Shown: positions 56,901 to 59,900 of the stretch, piece by piece | Layout of the letters: each line of letters opens with the position of its first letter | How positions within the stretch are numbered: the first letter of the stretch is position 1 | Assembly: GCA_950022655.1 (NCBI GenBank) | Contig: OX465579.1 | Span: 44,495,950 to 44,559,949, forward strand | Length of the DNA: 64,000 nt | Source: Alentia gelatinosa | Taxonomy: Eukaryota > Annelida > Polychaeta > Phyllodocida > Polynoidae | Reading direction: 5' to 3' | Made by a program: the position numbers and the translations under genes | The notes under the pieces: model-generated | Seen by the model: only the letters and a program-made list of their open reading frames with translations | Database searches by the model: none | What the model was told of the DNA's origin: nothing

Positions 56901-59900
56901 AATTCGTCTTATTTATGTTTTCCATAATGCATTCAAGACCGACCTTCGGCATATTCCAAATTGATCCAAATGGTGATTGTCTGGTGCATGTGTTCCTGTG
57001 AACGCCTGGTGAAGAAGTCAAACAAATAGATTAACTAGGTGAACTAGTTTATGAGGTTCATTAACCCACTACCCGTCCCCACAAACCTGGCCACTGTGTT
57101 TGTCTCGCAGCGGGTGGCCACAATTCTCAGCTGCATCTTGTTTCCCGAGTAGAATTTCATTATTTATGAGATCTGCATTGAAACTAAGAGCCTTTTACCA
57201 TGCCATCGAACGAGAAAAGGAAGAGGTAGATTTGTGTTTGTGTTTTGAACTTGGAAAGTTTAAAAGATTTGAAACTTGTAGTGTTTTCATCACTGGGGTG
57301 GTGTATTTGAATTTATGGATAGAAAATGTGTCATAACTTCGAATATTTTTTAGTTTAAGTGCCAGGCACTGCCTTTAATCATTGTAAAAAGAGTGGAGAT
57401 AGGAAAAAGGCCAGCTTTTGTATGGCTTCCTTCCAGCGGAATCGTGAAAACCACGAGTAATCCAACTTCTAGATTTATGGAAGACAATTTACAGCCGTTC
57501 AGCTAGATAGGTTCTTTCACTATACACTGTTTTCCACAAATAAGTTCACTAACTTCTCAATAGGTGGCCACTACATCTCGCTTGATGCAGCAGGCATGTG
57601 TCACTTCTCTTGCAATACTAGGTATAAAAGTTATGGTATGCTGAATGATATTGGAAGTTATGGAGATGTAGAGCACAAGTTTTCATTATTTGTGCGCTAC
57701 TTATACGGCGATTTCGGCTAGGTGTTTGCTATTTTCTCAACATAAAATATATCATAGTTCAATAACTTTGGATCCAATTAACATTAGAAGTGTGTTGAAC
57801 TATGTCGTAATCACCTGTGTAAAAGCTTTCAAAGTTCCCAGCACCGTATGGGTCTGTGACACTGGCGCCGTATAGTGTAAAAGTCTGCCTCACACGAAAC
57901 CCCTCACACAGTCTATAGCCCTGCTTTATTATTGGGGGGTGGGGGTGGGGGGGGGGGGGGGGGTGGATGCATGGAAGCGGGTTGGCAGTGCGGGCATTGT
58001 GAGCTGGGCCGGCGAGCGGGTTGTTAATGGCGAGTCGGTGTTGAAGACTTTACCTGTTGATTTAGGCGGGCCGCTGGTGCAGGTAAGTTCGCTCACGGCC
58101 GGGTTACGTCCCGCGCGCACGCCACACCACCCCAGCGGGGGGTTCCTGCAATAACTTAAGTCATGTACTGATTAGTCTGCGTGCAGATTTAATGTGGGGC
58201 CGCACACCATCATCAATGGGCCGCACGCCAAGTTACCTCCCTGAACCCCCCCACCCCAACTCCCCGACCCCGAGCCGGCCCCGCCCTCAGTAAAATCTCT
58301 CACCGACTCCACGCCTCTGGTTCGACCTGTACTTCCTCCACTCCACCCAGCATTGCCAGTACGCACCCCACCAGCCCAGACTCTGCTATTAGGATCGAAC
58401 TCAACCTTTGCAATGTAACACTGCGCTGGAAGGAGAGGCCAAAACCGCTATTCCCTGTATTATCCATGCTTAATGACCAAAGGTAACTAATCAATGTTGT
58501 GTCCGGCGTTCCCTAGAGCTGGCATTTGGCACTGCATGTAGGAGCACCTCCTAGGCATCTAACCATGGTTTTGGCAATCTGGGAATGATTCAGTTTGCTG
58601 AACATACCCTAACAACTCACACATTTGTAATTGCAACGTACCTACATAACTAAAAGAAAAATGGTAGACTAAGGTCATATTACATAAAGAAAAGCCTCGG
58701 TTGAGGATGAAATTCCCTACTAGAAAGGAAGTAGTGAAAAAAGGCTAAACCTTAGATTATCTTTGCAAAGCTGTCCACTTAAACTTGTCTTCAGTACCCA
58801 TGACACACGGCAGTTCTAAGTGGCTATCCGTTGTTTCTTTAGTTGTCACACTTTGATTTGAGGTTTCAGTACAGACAGATACGTGAGCATACAGCATTCG
58901 CTGATTGGTGAGCTCACATAACAAGAAAACGCCGAACGATGGCAGGCAGATATGAGGCACTACTAGTGAAGCAAAATAAGATGAGGCAACATAGTCTGTT
59001 TGCTTTTAATGTCATACATATTTAAAATCCATCACACGTCCAACCGCCGAATACACCTCAAAAGTTATCATACATCAGACCGAAATTATGCAGACATGTT
59101 TGTAGTTGTCTGGACCATCCGTGTACCAAATGTCACTCTTTCCCATACTCTGTTTTGTAAGTAAAATAACTCTCACCATGGTAAATGTATAAGGTTGGGA
59201 TTTCTGCATGAATTCACTACATATATTCGATCACATACACCCTCGCGGTCTCCTTTGAGGGTAAAGAAAGCAACAAATCAATTAATCTTTTATATTCTCT
59301 AAATACTCAACGGACAAAGTTATGAAGGTACATGCAGAAGCGTAGTGACAATTGTGTGAAAGTCTAAATTTATGATGAGAACCAAGCACCTGCTGCTGCT
59401 AAGAAGCTAACGTTATAGTTTATATGCATGTGTATGTATCTATATGTTATCCTCAGATATTCTTACATGCATTTATCATTATAGGTATTAGTCATCCTCA
59501 CCATCTATTGCAAAGGATATGAATGATTATACATGTATATCAATATGAGATTCTCATGAACGTGGACAACCAGAATACTTGCTATATTTGTTTTGCATAA
59601 TGACATTAGTAAAAGATTGGTAGGATTTACTGCGTAATAAGATTGAAAGCATGAGATGATAATGCGTATTGGGCATGCGCAGAATACTCCGACACATAAG
59701 AGCGGCTGATCAGGCCTGACAGCCGTTACACGAATATAACCGGCAAGGGAACAAGCGAACATGGATTAGGATCACGTGACGTTGAATCACGCTGTCTATG
59801 ATTCAGCTTAGGGTAGACACACGTATTAGATACACAGTGACTGTACTCAGTTAGACAGGCAATGAAGTTAGGTCACAGACGATGACGGGTGTGCGTTATA

